A DNA stretch of 64,000 nucleotides from Phymatolithon calcareum (lineage: Eukaryota; Rhodophyta; Florideophyceae; Hapalidiales). The stretch is from contig OZ345361.1 of the NCBI GenBank assembly GCA_977006965.1, positions 434,001-498,000 on the forward strand, written 5' to 3'. The position numbers and the translations under genes are program-made. Each line of letters starts with the position of its first letter. The stretch's first letter is position 1. This document shows, one piece after another, positions 1-11,053 of this stretch. The notes below the pieces were generated by a model. That model had not been told where the DNA came from. It worked only from the letters and a program-made list of their open reading frames with translations, and ran no database searches.

Positions 1-2
1 AT

Positions 3-1403
3 GCGATAAATCTATCACACCGAGATTGTGAAAAAGCTATCTGTATATTTACGGACGCTTCGGATGAACATTGGGCTGCCGTGGTCACGCAATGTGATGA
101 GAGTGAACTGACAAAGGACATAATGCAGCAAAAGCATGAGCCGTTGGCATTTCTTAGTTCATCTTTCAAGAGAGCACAAGAGCGATGGAGTACATTTGAG
201 AAGGAAGCTTATGCCATTTTGAAGTGTTTCCGGAAGCTCGACTACATGGTCGCAGGGGAAGCAAACATCCACCTATACTCTGATCATAGAAACCTGCTTT
301 TTGCATTTCATGCGATGGCAATGGTACCGACGATTGGAGGCCACGTGATCAACAAAGTTCAAAGATGGGCCGTTTACTTATCGGCGTTCTCGTACACAAT
401 TGACCATGTGGAAGGCAAGCGGAACGTTATGCCCGATATTATGTCACGTTGGCTGTCTGGGTACAGAGGCAAGAAAGTCATGAGTCGCAGGGTTTCTGAT
501 ACATCGATGGAAAACGACATCGTGAAATTACCGTTCAGCGAAGATTTTGTGTGGCCAACAACACAAATGATCATCACGGAACAGAACAAACATGAAAAAT
601 CAAGGCCGGCAAAAGCGGCTAAGAAGGAAGGGGACCTGTACTACCTAAGCAAACAAGTATGGATCCCAGATGAATCACTCAAACTCCAGCTTAAACTTCT
701 GACTGTAGCACATTGTGGTGCTGGTGGACACAGATGATTCGACTCAACAAGCAGCGCTCTGAAAGAGAAGTTTTGGTGGGACTCAATTGTCAATGATTGC
801 AAGGAGTTCGAGAAGAAGTGTATTCACTGCATCATATCGAAAAGCGGTACCAAGATTCGACGCCCACTTTCATCGGTATTACACGGAAATAAGCCCAACG
901 AAGTTATACATTTCGATTTTTTGTATATGGGTTCAAGTACAACCGGGCACAAATACATTTTCGTTCTCAAGGACGATTTGTCATCCCATGTGTGGCTCTG
1001 TCCATCTGTCGCTGCAAATGCGGACACAGCAGCTGAAGAACTGGCAAGGTGGATGCGGACATTCACTGTTATGAACAACTGGGTATCCGACCAAGGATCT
1101 CATTTCAAGAACGTTTTGATGGAAAATCTCGCCGATGTCCACAAAATCAGACACTCATTCACGGTTGCATACTCCCCGTGGGTAAACGGAACCGTGGGAA
1201 GAGTAATGCGAACTGTTCTTGCTGCTTGCAACGCTCTTTTGTCTGAATTGAAACTCGCGCCCCAGGATTGGACTGCGGTGGCAGGCATGTTGATGACTAT
1301 TAGCAACGAATGTCCCCTCAAGAGGCTGGGCTCATGGAACATACAGAAGTCCGCTTCAAGTCATGACTGCTATCAAGCCAACGCGCACGCAATTAGTCAT
1401 TGA
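3..1403 (+). pseudogene. gypsy RNase H and integrase core (one in-frame stop)
   Basis: One frame runs from base 3 to a TGA at 1401-1403 and is interrupted only by TGA at 735-737. The first codons encode the RNase H start FTDASDEHWAAV, so the first Met at 81 is internal and not a start. The RNase H part continues with TFEKEAYAILK and YSDHRNLLF. After the stop come the integrase zinc-finger remnant (FEKKCIHCI) and the core, with the first Asp in HFDFLYMG and the second in WVSDQGSHF. The third acidic residue, normally Glu in the NGTVERV motif, is Gly here (NGTVGRV, codon 1197-1199, GGA where GAA is expected). Either defect alone would inactivate the enzyme. Confidence 0.85.
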
Positions 1404-2028
1404 CTGCGAGACACATAATGGGAAGATGAGAAGCATGGAAAAGGCAATGGCTATACAATTACTGGAGATTAACACACTTCAGTCTGCAATTGAGAACATG
1501 CACAAAGATGTCGCGGAAAAAGTTAGCAAGAATCGGTTGAAGCAAATCAAGCAACACAACAAAAACACGAACATCGTGAGTCACCAATTCCAATTAGGTG
1601 ATTTTGTTGTTGTACTTGTTCCAGACGGCAAGAAGAAGAAGCACAAATTGCAGTTCAAATGGATCGGTCCTAAGCGAGTAACTACAATTGTCGGCGAATT
1701 GGTCTACGATGTGACAAGCATAGTGGATGGGAAAACGGATCGGGTCCATGCGAGCAGAATAAAGGCAAGCAATGAGATGACGAAACAAGCAGAACACTCT
1801 GAGACTAAGTACGAGATGATTGAAAAACTCGTGGATATAGGAGAAGCAACGGATGGAATCTTCGTTCAAGTTCAGTGGTCAGGTTTGCCGGACAAAAGCG
1901 ATTGGACGTGGCAGAAGATTGAAGAACTTCATGAAGATGTACCTGAAGAGCTTGCAGTAATTTTGTCCAACACACGCAAGAAAAAGCTGGCGAAGAAGGC
2001 CAAGCAAGCATTGCGAATCAATGATTAA
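1363..2028 (+). pseudogene. gypsy integrase C-terminus with chromodomain
   Basis: This frame overlaps the end of the integrase core by about 40 bases and continues the same protein after a frameshift. It has a helical linker, then QLGDFVVVLV and KWIGPKRV, the GPY/F-like DNA-binding module, then a chromodomain at about residues 150-200 (YEMIEKLVDIGEATDG, VQVQWSGLPDKSDWTW). The basic tail ends at TAA 2026-2028. Chromodomains of this kind direct chromovirus integration to particular chromatin. The ATG at 1363 is not expected to be a genuine start; the segment would have been translated as part of pol. Confidence 0.75.
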
Positions 2029-2053
2029 TACACTCTTCGAGTGTATGGGGCAC

Positions 2054-2280
2054 TGTAGACACGCAATGATGCAGTGGCGCCAGAAGCTGTAGGAATAGGC
2101 GACCTAAATTCCGACATAGTTCTGCGAGCAGGAAGCACGCAATAGGCTTCCAGCAAATCCCATGACTGGAAGGCAATGGGAAGCCTATTTAAGCAGTTCC
2201 CCCTTCGTAGTTTTAGTAGAGAGCATCTCACCATCTCTTCGGAGAGAGATCACCCCTTATCAAGATAAACCATTATTCAT
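2054..2280 (+). repeat. probable 3' LTR (right end uncertain)
   Basis: A short G-rich tract (tatggggcac) just after the pol stop is followed by TGTAG at 2054, the usual polypurine-tract then LTR arrangement. The segment has a TATTTAAG core-promoter-like box near 2184. A possible terminus is the CA near 2279, before dynamin-like sequence begins at about 2380. Without the 5' LTR in the window the ends cannot be checked. Confidence 0.35.
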
Positions 2281-2379
2281 CTTTTCACCACCAGTGATTA
2301 CAGACCTCGTGGTAAATATGACGAATTCAAGACAGAAGTGGTGGAAGTCGGGTCGGATACCCTCCGATCTGGTGTATTA

Positions 2380-3262
2380 GAGAAAACACGCTGGTCAAGC
2401 TGTTCTAAAGACAGAAATTTACAAAGCATCAATCTATATCAGCCATAGGTGAAGAATTTGACAAATTCTAAAACCATTTTGCTTTTGTCAACGGCAAAGT
2501 GGTGGAAATGACGCCTTACTTCCGTGGCGATCTCGCAAAGCGTATGGAAGAGCGGTGTTGGAGGGAATTTCCTGATTTCATGAACTTTCATGCATTCAAA
2601 GACTTCGTTTTAGAGTACGTCCGACATTGGGATGATCTGACGAAAAAATTCCAGCTGATGTATGTGGAGATATGAAGGAAGCAGTACTGCTTCTGGTCTC
2701 TTCATTTGCCTAAAACTGGCCGCGTCTTGCAGAATAGATGATAGATGAGCTTCGAAGCCATTTTGAAGAAACGAATTGTGTCACGTCGCAGCGAGTGGCG
2801 AAACAGCTTGCTCTCGAGCAGGTTCAAAGTACCGAGAACCAGTACCTGTGCGACGCGATCAACAAGATTCGAGACGACAGAATGGTTGAGAGAATGAGGT
2901 CCAGTGCACAGGACTCGGTGATCTCAAGCGAAGCAGTTCATGCTTTGATGAAGTCCGATGTAGGAAACTCCAGTAACGAATCCCAAGAGGTCCAAGATAT
3001 GATAGATATACTGAAGACGTATTGGGAGCTGGCGAAGAAGCGATTCATTGATGATGATTGTGACGAACTAATACACAGGCCCGCGCCATATGGATATGAC
3101 GGAAAAGAGGCTTTCGAGTGCCCTGGTGCTTAGTTCGCATGATTTGGTTCTCAAAAGACTGTTAGAGCCAAACCGCATGAAGAAAAATCGCAGGATGGAG
3201 CTTCAGAAGCTAGTGAAGGCGATGAAACAAGCCCGCAAGCGCCTGCAAGGAGGAATCTAATG
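2380..3262 (+). pseudogene. dynamin-like GTPase, C-terminal fragment
   Basis: This stretch is a damaged copy of the C-terminal third of the intact dynamin at 48830-50983. Shared peptides include RDDR, KSD followed by VGNSSNESQEVQDMIDIL, and the terminal EPNRM and KQARKRLQGGI. The middle-domain end and GTPase effector domain are represented; the GTPase domain is absent. An uninterrupted piece runs 2738-3133, and the match continues in another frame to TAA at 3260-3262. Upstream, nucleotide similarity with several frame changes reaches back to about 2380, directly beside the LTR. Loss of the GTPase and several frameshifts make it a pseudogene. It converges on the intact AIP1 gene 1.1 kb to the right. 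Confidence 0.85.
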
Positions 3263-4404
3263 ACTCGCATGCGATAGATGACTACACTTCCAAAAAGGCC
3301 CAGCAATCTCTGGATCTTCTTCAAAGGGACTTGTCCCGAAAACCGTTACCGAGGACAAATAAAACGAGGAACAAATGTGCGTAGTTACAAATTAATCACA
3401 TCGCTGCATTCTCCTTTCGAATAGGTACCAGAGGTATCATGGCTTTCCTCTGGGTCGTCCAACTTGACATGATACATGCAGTAAGACCATGTAACAAAAA
3501 ATAAGCCCGAGCTTAGGACGGGAGGTACTCATAAGCCCTACTTCAACCGTCATTATTGGAGCTGGATTGTGGTGCCACGGTTTGTTTTCACAAAGCAATC
3601 CAGAATGTGCTACGGACGCCGTGATCATGAAGAATGTGTTTGAATTCGTTCCCGGGAAGCATTGTGTTCCCCATGTGCATTCAGTTTGCAATCTCTCTAG
3701 AGCTGATGTCGGAGGAAGTGCAGGAGGATAAATATTCAGCGGGAAGACCTCCACGAAAGTGAGTTCTCGAAGAGGATGACACCTTTGCAAAATTTGCATG
3801 TGCTGCTGGCCGAATAACAAATGGTCCCGTTTCTGCAGCGGCCTTTGTGTACAATGTCTTTCCATTCGTACCATCATCGCTCTCACTGCCAACGCGATTG
3901 CGAAAATGAGCGAGGAGTAGCTTACTATTTATATCTAACAAGAGTTCACCACGTGGAGACGACACTCGTTCCGTTTGTTCCACCGTCACTTGTGCGCATG
4001 TACCACAGGTATCTTGCTCTCTCCCACATGAGCGCGACCGTGTGTCCTCGACGCTCTTACTCCAAGCTGGTCCCCGCTGCCGCCGTCGGTTTTATCTCCC
4101 TCTGGGACAATGTTGCTAAAACATGTCGTTTCGTAAACACCTTCACGTCTCTTAAAGCCACTGCAGTTAGTCTGATTTCACAGTTCTGGGGATAGAGCTG
4201 CGCTGCCGCGCGGGGCTCTGTTTTGAGACGCAAACGGTATACTTGATACAGGATCTAGAAAGCCAATGCGCGCCTTCATTTTCTGGTGCTCTACTACGAT
4301 AGTAGGCAGGTCTGTTTACAATGCAGGATTTAGTCAACTCTCCCGTGTTACATCGATTTACAAATCGAAGCTCTGCATACTGCTAATCTACCACACCAAG
4401 CACC
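3263..4404. other. intergenic, no supported gene
   Basis: Short ORFs occur on both strands here (up to 151 codons on minus, 124 on plus), but none shows a recognisable motif and they overlap each other. I see only the downstream region of the dynamin remnant and the 3' flank of AIP1. Confidence 0.5.
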
Positions 4405-6234
4405 TTATATCTTCCAAGAACGAAGGCAAGAGTCACCACCAGAGCTCAGAATAGTATTCTGATCAACAAAGGCAATGCCCGTAACACCATTCCTATGAGC
4501 CGCCTGCATGCGCAACGGGTCATCATCCGAATCCACCGTCCACACCGCGATAGACCCGTCCATTCCGCCAGTCGCCGCCCGTTCCCCGTCCGCCGCGAAC
4601 GCAATAGCGTCCACGCGAGCCGTATGCGCGGTGCCGCCGCCAGACATAGTGCTTCTAGACGCGACGTCATAAAACTTAACCCTGCGCGACTTTTCGCCAA
4701 GGGCGAGCACAGATCCATCCGGCGAGAACGCAATTCGATTAGGTGCGGACGGCATGCGAATCGCATCACCATCAACCGCCAGCGTATCATTGGTCAGTCT
4801 CAAGAAGCGCAATTCGCCACCACCGCCGGAAACCTCCACTCCGACCGCGAAGAGACTTCCATCGGAAGTGACAGCGACGCTCATGCCCTTGTCGGCTCTG
4901 TCGAAATCGAACGTGGTGATGAAGTCCGATGCATTGGCGGCAACAACGGCCAGCCGAGACTCGTTGAGCACGACCGCTGCAATAGGTGCGCTCACGCCCT
5001 GCGGGACCGCGATGCCGACACCGCCACCCTTGACTGTGAGCGGTTTCGAGTAGGCGAGAGTTGAGGTGGGTGTGAGGAAGACCTTTCCATCCTGTCCGAC
5101 ATTAGCAATGATATCTTTGTTTGCCGACAGCGCGCAAACAGAGGTGGTAGGTCCTTTACCTCTGAAAGTGGTCGTACATGATCCCACACCTATATCCCAC
5201 GCCACCATGAGTCCGGAATAATCGGCAGTATATGCCTTGCCATCGATGACGGAAAGACCGACAATCTGCTTAGAATGACCGCGATACACCCTGCCCTCAT
5301 TTCCGTCACAGTCGCGAAAGTTGATGTCGCCGCGCAGAGAGATAGTAGCATAGCCTCCGCTTTTCGGCAAAATTGCACACCCCACTTGCATGTCCGCCAC
5401 AGTGGTGCCGTACACAATCTTCTGCACATTCTTCCCAGTAGCGATATCCCACAGCATGTTCGTCTTGTCATTTGAAGAACTCAGCAACTGCTTCCCATCC
5501 TGTGACCAACAGAGCGCAGTGACCGACCCTGCATGCCCTTCAAACGTATTAAGCACCTCATGCGAAGCGACATCGACAATAGAAATACTACAATCCGAAG
5601 AAGCAACCGCAAGCTTCGACCCATCCGGCGAGAAGCGCACATCATTCACAAATTTCGTATGATGTCTAAAAAACTTCGGAATATCAATCTCACGCACGGG
5701 AGGCCCCTTGAAAATCGCAACCGACATGTCCTCACTACCTGTGGCCACAACGGACGGCTTCGTGCTCGATACATCGACGGCAATGGCGCGCTTAGTGTGT
5801 CCATTGCACACGCCAGCGGAGCCGCCGGACGGAATCTTAACGGCCTTTGCATAAGAGCCGCGAGAATCGCCGGCAATGGCGACGGACTTGCCGTCGGAAG
5901 CGAAGGCAAGATCGCGAATGGCAGCGGCAGATACATGCATTTCAGCATTTTGCTTCAGGGTGACGCGATCCCACAGTCGAATCATGCCGCCCTCATCGGC
6001 GGACGCTACCAACGTGCCGCAAGGCGCGATGCGCACAACGGTCACAGGATGCGTATGCTGCGCGAACACGACGCATTGTAAGGGGTTGGACGAACTGCGT
6101 ACCACGGCTACGCGGCCGGAGGCGTAGGCGATGTCGTCCGTTTCTCCGGTCGGGTCCACGCCGAGTTTGGTTGCCTCGCCGCGCGTGGTGCTCGGGCTGC
6201 CGCAGTACACGTGCACCGGCGAAATGGAGGCCAT
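4405..6234 (-). CDS. AIP1: actin-interacting protein 1 (WD40 repeat, WDR1/AIP1)
   Basis: The 609-residue protein is a chain of WD40 repeats across its whole length. This is the size and layout of AIP1/WDR1, which folds as two seven-bladed propellers and works with ADF/cofilin to disassemble actin filaments in the cytosol. Recognisable family segments are the first blade after the N-terminal VYCGSPSTTRGE, the blade with RHHTKFVNDVRFSPDG, and repeat ends such as GGMIRLWD, NMLWD, SIAVWTVD and a final CLRSWKI. The gene has no intron. Its upstream neighbour on the same strand is the deoxyribonucleotidase gene. A decayed second copy is at about 45.0-47.1 kb. The start at 6234 gives the normal family length. 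Confidence 0.93.
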   Translation of the reverse strand: MASISPVHVYCGSPSTTRGEATKLGVDPTGETDDIAYASGRVAVVRSSSNPLQCVVFAQHTHPVTVVRIAPCGTLVASADEGGMIRLWDRVTLKQNAEMHVSAAAIRDLAFASDGKSVAIAGDSRGSYAKAVKIPSGGSAGVCNGHTKRAIAVDVSSTKPSVVATGSEDMSVAIFKGPPVREIDIPKFFRHHTKFVNDVRFSPDGSKLAVASSDCSISIVDVASHEVLNTFEGHAGSVTALCWSQDGKQLLSSSNDKTNMLWDIATGKNVQKIVYGTTVADMQVGCAILPKSGGYATISLRGDINFRDCDGNEGRVYRGHSKQIVGLSVIDGKAYTADYSGLMVAWDIGVGSCTTTFRGKGPTTSVCALSANKDIIANVGQDGKVFLTPTSTLAYSKPLTVKGGGVGIAVPQGVSAPIAAVVLNESRLAVVAANASDFITTFDFDRADKGMSVAVTSDGSLFAVGVEVSGGGGELRFLRLTNDTLAVDGDAIRMPSAPNRIAFSPDGSVLALGEKSRRVKFYDVASRSTMSGGGTAHTARVDAIAFAADGERAATGGMDGSIAVWTVDSDDDPLRMQAAHRNGVTGIAFVDQNTILSSGGDSCLRSWKI

Positions 6235-6553
6235 GTTTGGTGAATGGATTGGGCAAACGTATGCGCGACGATGTGAATCGTACGTGTGTGTGAATGTCGT
6301 AATTAGTTCTATCGGTACAGTACCCGGTTTCAGTGAGACGGAACGGATATAGGGAAGAGAGGGAAGAGAAGGAAGAGTGGATTACTCGCGCGGGAATTTT
6401 CGAAATGGTGGAGTTACGTGTTCAAACAATGTAATTCTTTTCAAAAAATACCAAAATTATATACTTTGTATGAACCATGCAAGTTGCAGAGATGGGCTAA
6501 CTGCGTGTCGTACTGTACCTTGCTGTCGTGTGCATCCCATTACCGTGCAGCAC

Positions 6554-7372
6554 CTAACTCATCTGACTCAAAATCGGCTCAACAACCTGCCGCCACTGAC
6601 TCCACTGTCTCATTCTCGGTGCATCTTCCACATGCAAGTTGTAAGACTGCTCAAAAACCACATGCGTCCACTCCGGTTTCCCACAAGCGCCAGTAACCTT
6701 CGGTTTATCATCGATGAGCACAGCGCCCTTTACAACAGTTTTATCCCTTGTGATGATTATCTTACTGAGATACTGATCGCCGAGATGTTTGCGCACCCAT
6801 GCAAACTTCTCCGACACACAAGTCTCATACTGCAGCGGAAGCGGTGCGGTGCAGAAGTAAACGGTCAGTCCGTCGTCGATCATTTCTCGCACGGCCTGCA
6901 GAGCACCCGGCATGGGCTCGAAGGCGATGAAGAAGCCGGGCTGCGACATGATTTTCTCGGCAAGGGGACGCAGTTCGTCGGAGAAATTCTGCTCCAGTTC
7001 AAAATGCTTCCGGTTCAATACCGCGGACGCGCCGTCGGAGGGACGGTGCTGCGCCCAGCGTTTGCCGAACTCGGCATCGAAGTTCACTAGCGTGTTATCC
7101 ATGTCGATCAGCACCACACTGCGCAGACGGGCTGCCATGGTTGCGGATGATGAAGCAAAACAATGGCGTGCACGGAGAGTGCGATTTTGTGGACGACGGG
7201 CGAATGCTGGAGTGGGGCAGTGAAGTAGTGTGGCGAAGGAAACGTATCGACGCATTTGGTGGCTGTGCAATGCCGTTATGAAAAGCTGGCGATGATGAGA
7301 GCTTTTCTGCTCTTCCATTTGCCACACCGGATTTGAGCGGCTCTGGTTGGTAGACCCAGTGGCGTAGAGCAA
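6554..7372 (-). CDS. 5'(3')-deoxyribonucleotidase (HAD superfamily, NT5C type)
   Basis: This protein belongs to the 5'-nucleotidase, deoxy (NT5C/NT5M-like) branch of the HAD phosphatases, which dephosphorylate deoxynucleoside monophosphates. Motif I is DMDNT at residues 90-94, with the two catalytic Asp at 90 and 92. Motif II region is FCTAPL, and the last motif is LIDDKP. Three starts are possible. Met79 (7138) begins directly at the enzyme core. Met40 (7255) adds an Arg/Ser-rich, acid-poor leader that looks like a mitochondrial or plastid transit peptide, and Met1 (7372) adds more. Alternative starts could give cytosolic and organellar forms, as two genes do in animals. The region upstream of 7417 is the dispersed repeat described below. 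Confidence 0.85.
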   Translation of the reverse strand: MLYATGSTNQSRSNPVWQMEEQKSSHHRQLFITALHSHQMRRYVSFATLLHCPTPAFARRPQNRTLRARHCFASSSATMAARLRSVVLIDMDNTLVNFDAEFGKRWAQHRPSDGASAVLNRKHFELEQNFSDELRPLAEKIMSQPGFFIAFEPMPGALQAVREMIDDGLTVYFCTAPLPLQYETCVSEKFAWVRKHLGDQYLSKIIITRDKTVVKGAVLIDDKPKVTGACGKPEWTHVVFEQSYNLHVEDAPRMRQWSQWRQVVEPILSQMS

Positions 7373-7417
7373 GAATTTTTCCGCTCTGCCATCGCCACAA
7401 TTTTTCGGGATTCACAT

Positions 7418-9565
7418 ACTGAATCTTTTCGCGCGGCAAATCAGGCTGTGTGTCAATACTGATACGAGTTGTAGGATGACCTAGGGGGATCATCAAGAAG
7501 TGATGTGGGGATGTTCGAAACCTCTCACAGCAGTCCAACCTACCTCTTCGGCGTTGGGAAGTGTGACCTCATTACGTTATCCTCAAATGCCACCACAGAG
7601 GGAGGAAATGATTTTTCGTACCTCATATTATGTCCAACGACCCTGCGTGCAACACAATGATCATGTCATGATCATTGGGTAAAGTGCTGGCGATTGACAA
7701 TATCCTGCGCTGCACTGGCGCGTCACTAGTCGACTACAATATATTGGACGGGTAGACATTCAAACAAGCGATGGCCTGGGGCGTGAGAAACCGATTGAAG
7801 CGCCGGAATGGTAAACAGCAAGCGTTAATTCCGGATGTCCACTCTTTCCGAAATCGAGAGGACACAGAAGGTGATTCTTGGGTTTTAGCACACCTGTCTC
7901 CTTTACACTTCTGCATGCACGAGGCACGTTGGGGACGCGCGTGTGGGTTGAAATGATTGCTTGAGGGAACGATTGCAATAACCGAATAACAGAGTTGAGT
8001 GTTTAGCTCGCTTTGCCAGAATGCTGACAAAGTTCGGTAGTAGTGGACTGCGTGTAATTTCTACCTCTCTCCTCTTCTTCTCACCGCAACTACTCACCCG
8101 CGCAACTCAACGTCGAGTTCAGTTCCTTATGATGACTCATCGTTGACTTCGACGACATCGCCCCGTGTTTCATCAATCCATCCATGCGTCGTGCCACCTG
8201 GTCTAATCTTCAACATGAATCAATGGCGCTTCTCGGAGACGAGACACTCCTACTGTACTGCCTGCATCAGGCTGGGCCACCCTTTCCCTGTGCAAAACTC
8301 CGCAACGTCCTTCACAGCAGTGCACGCCATTGCTGTACAGTACTGTGATTTGCCGACGCAAATAGAGAGATCATACGATTGGTACACAAATAGTAGAAAT
8401 ATAATAAAATTTCCGGCCTACTAGCCAGTCTGCGAGATTCTCAACTGCTCACAGCCTACCTTAGATACAGGTATTTCGTACAAAAGCGAGTTTACTCTTT
8501 CTTACTTCCTCAAACATCCCGCCCAGTATTAGCGGCATGGCATAAATATTGCCTACTGACCTCTTAACATACACTAGTAAATCTGTAGCAGATTTGGTCT
8601 CACACTCAGATCAGGGGACTATCCCCTGCTCGAACAATCTCCGCGCATCAGCGTGGTTCATGCTACATAATGAAATCTCACAAGTACCTCGCAGCACAAT
8701 TTTGCCTCGCACGCACTTCTACCATTAGAGCTACAATTGTATTCCCACATTTTGAATGAACATTTGACTTGCTGCTGTAACTACTTATTGCGGAGTTCAG
8801 CAATAAATTGACACAGGAACAAATTTCCCTCGCCTCCCTCCGCACAATCCTGTACCACGCCACCCATCAAGAACCGTCGCCGCGATGACAGAACCTTCCC
8901 CCGAGCCGCTGCAGGCGCTGTCAAGGCAGCCCGTCTGTGGACTCATGTTAGGCTAGCCCTCTCTAAATGGACTGCGTTCCGCTGAAACGCAAATCGTGCT
9001 GTCCAGTCTGGTGGGCCTGGTGCTGCTTCGGTTGGTCTGATGATTCTTGTGATGGTCCTTGCGATGGTTATTTTGAAGGTTGTTGTGATAACTGTCTCGA
9101 ACAGTGTTATACAGCTTGTTGTCAATGCTGAAGTCGACCATCGGAGCGGACGTTTCTTCGGACACAACATGTTTGTGACGTTTGGCCAAAGATATGGAGG
9201 TCGCGAATGCCTCCGCTTTCCGATATTCGTGAGCCAAGTGAGAGATTTGTATTCACGGTGATTGATATTTACGACGCACGCCATTGTAGCGCTTGAGCAC
9301 GAAGAGAGCTACGGCACTTCTTTTTTTCGTTATTTTCTCGTATGAATTACCTATATATTTTAATAGTACTCCCCACGATATGTGTACTTGGTAAAACTTC
9401 TCGTCAATGCTCAACCTATTTTCTTCTCATACTTTTCAAACGAGAAGTACCCTTGCTTACTATCACATATTGTTACCAACGATACTATTAGATCAATATC
9501 GTCTTCTTCGACGTATTCTTCTCTTGACTTTGTCGCTCGGTGCCCTGGGAAGTGGAACAATTTTG
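7418..9565 (+). repeat. 2-kb dispersed repeat, copy A
   Basis: This segment matches 30307-32305 in order and orientation. Shared blocks include the start (actgaatcttt, then cgcgcggcaaatc), ccaccacagagggaggaaat, a stretch around gcctgggacgtgagaaaccg in copy B, ttgagtgtttagctcgctt, atcaagaaccgtcgccgcga, the Cys-rich coding block, and the final tcgtcttcttcgacg to agtggaacaa. Copy A has about 0.6 kb near 8100-8690 that copy B lacks. It carries no recognised transposase and no obvious terminal repeat, so whether it is a non-autonomous element or a segmental duplication is open. Confidence 0.8.
8967..9131 (+). pseudogene. Cys-rich microprotein ORF in repeat copy A
   Basis: A 54-codon ORF starts with ATG at 8967 and ends with TGA at 9129-9131. 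About 14 of its residues are Cys, many paired, as in SCCPVWWAWCCFGW and GCCDNCLEQC. It aligns with the Cys-rich frame of copy B at 31768-31893 and is similar in style to the intact protein at 32564-32860. An ATG at 8885 corresponds to the start of the other copies but is in a different frame and ends quickly, so this copy has probably lost its N-terminal half. It may still be translated as a short peptide. Confidence 0.45.
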
Positions 9566-9699
9566 GTGATAGTGCACGTGGAGACCCACAGATGACTGTG
9601 GTATGACGGAGACGTCTGGGATGGCGTACAATCAGCTAGAGCACTGATTCCGAGAACTACAGACGTTTGTCTGTGACCAAAACGTCTACGGGCTAAGGT

Positions 9700-9707
9700 G
9701 TTGTTAC
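9700..9707. repeat. left 8-bp target-site duplication of hAT element
   Basis: GTTGTTAC directly precedes the terminal CAGGGGT of the element and is repeated exactly at 11054-11061. An 8-bp duplication is the hallmark of hAT insertion. Confidence 0.8.
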
Positions 9708-11053
9708 CAGGGGTAGGAGCAATATAATTGGATAGAATTGGAAACAAATCGTACGCCAAAATATATATTGCAATTATTCTTGCCACGAAAATTAAAAATT
9801 GCTATTGCTATTCTTTGTCTTAGCAATAATTGCAATAATCCCAATTAATTGCAATTAATTGAAGATTTCTCCCGGTTTTTACATTCCTCTATTAATTGGA
9901 CCCTCTGCACTCTCGAACAGCCTGGGAGATTAGATGCTGATCCCAAAATCGGCTGTTTACTTTCAAAAACAAAGTGACTCGAAAAGCACGGGCTCAAGCC
10001 TGGAGCGTTGATCAGTAAGGACATACTTCGCAAGACTCCAAAGTCGTTCTTCTTCAGCAGTGGAAGCCAAAATAAAATCACAATTGATGTACTCCTCTTC
10101 ATCAGAACTGTCGTCTCCAGCATTAAGTATGTATTCAATGCCTTCAGGAGCAATCCGTTGCGGAATATGGTGATTCTCGACTAATTCATGCAACAATCCT
10201 TGACAGGCACCACGCTCTTCAGCCGTCATAGTATGCGTCCTCCTTTGCTGTATTTTCGCGGCACCAGATTCAAAATGACGATCTGATACAATGGCACTGG
10301 CTGCAGAAATGTACTGAGTTCCGAGTCCGCAACCTGCAAGTGGGCTCTGATCGGTGTTAGGATCATTTTTCTACTGAGAAACAAGCTGGATAAGTCCATT
10401 CGGCATGGCTCGCCCCTTCGACAGACGAATTCCCTGCTCCTGAAGTTTCTTGGTTACCTTGTCTATAACTTCAAACATGCGAGAGCACCTTTGCACACGA
10501 CGTGCAAAGCTTGCACTACCATTAAGGATTATTTCACTGTCCGGATTGTTACTGATCTCAGAAAGCTGTGGCGAATCCTAATGAATCGTTCAAACATGTA
10601 AAACAATCCGGACCAACGAGTCTTGTTTGGCTTGAGAGGTTTCAGATCAATGAGGTTTCTAAGAGAAGCAGCGCTCTTGATCTTGCGCTTGGCTTACAGC
10701 ATAGTATCCTCCATGCTTTCATTGACAACTGACAGATGACTGCAATATGTATGGCAGGCGGCTTGCAAAACTAGCATCTTAGTAGACCGGCAGGTGAGGA
10801 TCGTCTGGCTATATTCGCCCAGCGATAGTCGCCAGGTGTCAGCAGAAGCATTCGTTTGTCTTGGTGGTAACCGTCAACAACAAAGAAGCAATTAATTGGA
10901 ATTAATTGGAGACTGTTTACGGCAACAAATAAATTATTGCAATTATTCAGAGAAGAAAAATTAATAATTGGAATTGGAGGGTTTTCGAAAATTAAGTATT
11001 GCATTGCACTAATTGCAATTAATTTTTTTCCAATTAATTTTATCGCACCCCTG
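9708..11053 (-). mobile_element. hAT-family DNA transposon, degenerate, with exact TSD
   Basis: The 1346-bp element starts with CAGGGGTAGG and ends with the inverse of CAGGGGTGCG, imperfect terminal inverted repeats of the hAT type. It is flanked on both sides by GTTGTTAC. Both ends are rich in AATTAATTGG-like subterminal motifs. Inside, on the minus strand, are remnants of hAT transposase: TRWSGLFYMF and, further on, RLWSLAKYVLTDQRSRL and FLKVNSRFWD, which resemble the C-terminal dimerisation region. Frames are broken. The longest remaining piece is 9963-10229. The coding part is far too short for a full transposase, so this is an internally deleted, non-autonomous copy. Confidence 0.85.
9963..10229 (-). 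pseudogene. hAT transposase C-terminal fragment
   Basis: The 88-codon piece contains ERLWSLAKYVLTDQRSRLEP, which matches the conserved end of hAT transposases used for dimerisation. A +1 shift just after it leads to FLKVNSRFWD, the expected continuation. It lies inside the element with the GTTGTTAC duplications. Confidence 0.7.

Larger units (their letters stand above)
1..2280 (+). mobile_element. Ty3/gypsy chromovirus-like retrotransposon, 3' half, decayed
   Basis: The left edge cuts into the pol gene of an LTR retrotransposon. In order the sequence shows RNase H, the integrase zinc-binding region, the integrase catalytic core, a GPY/F-like C-terminal module and a chromodomain, followed by a purine tract and an LTR-like segment. 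That order is typical of Ty3/gypsy chromoviruses. The reading frame is broken by a TGA at 735-737 and a frameshift near 1363-1403, and the integrase catalytic Glu is replaced, so this copy is dead. Reverse transcriptase, protease, gag and the 5' LTR must lie outside the window. The 3' end of the LTR is not certain. Confidence 0.85.

Noticed and set aside
4495-6127. Plus-strand ORFs of up to 189 codons over the AIP1 gene
   Set aside because: Antisense shadows of a clear WD40 gene.
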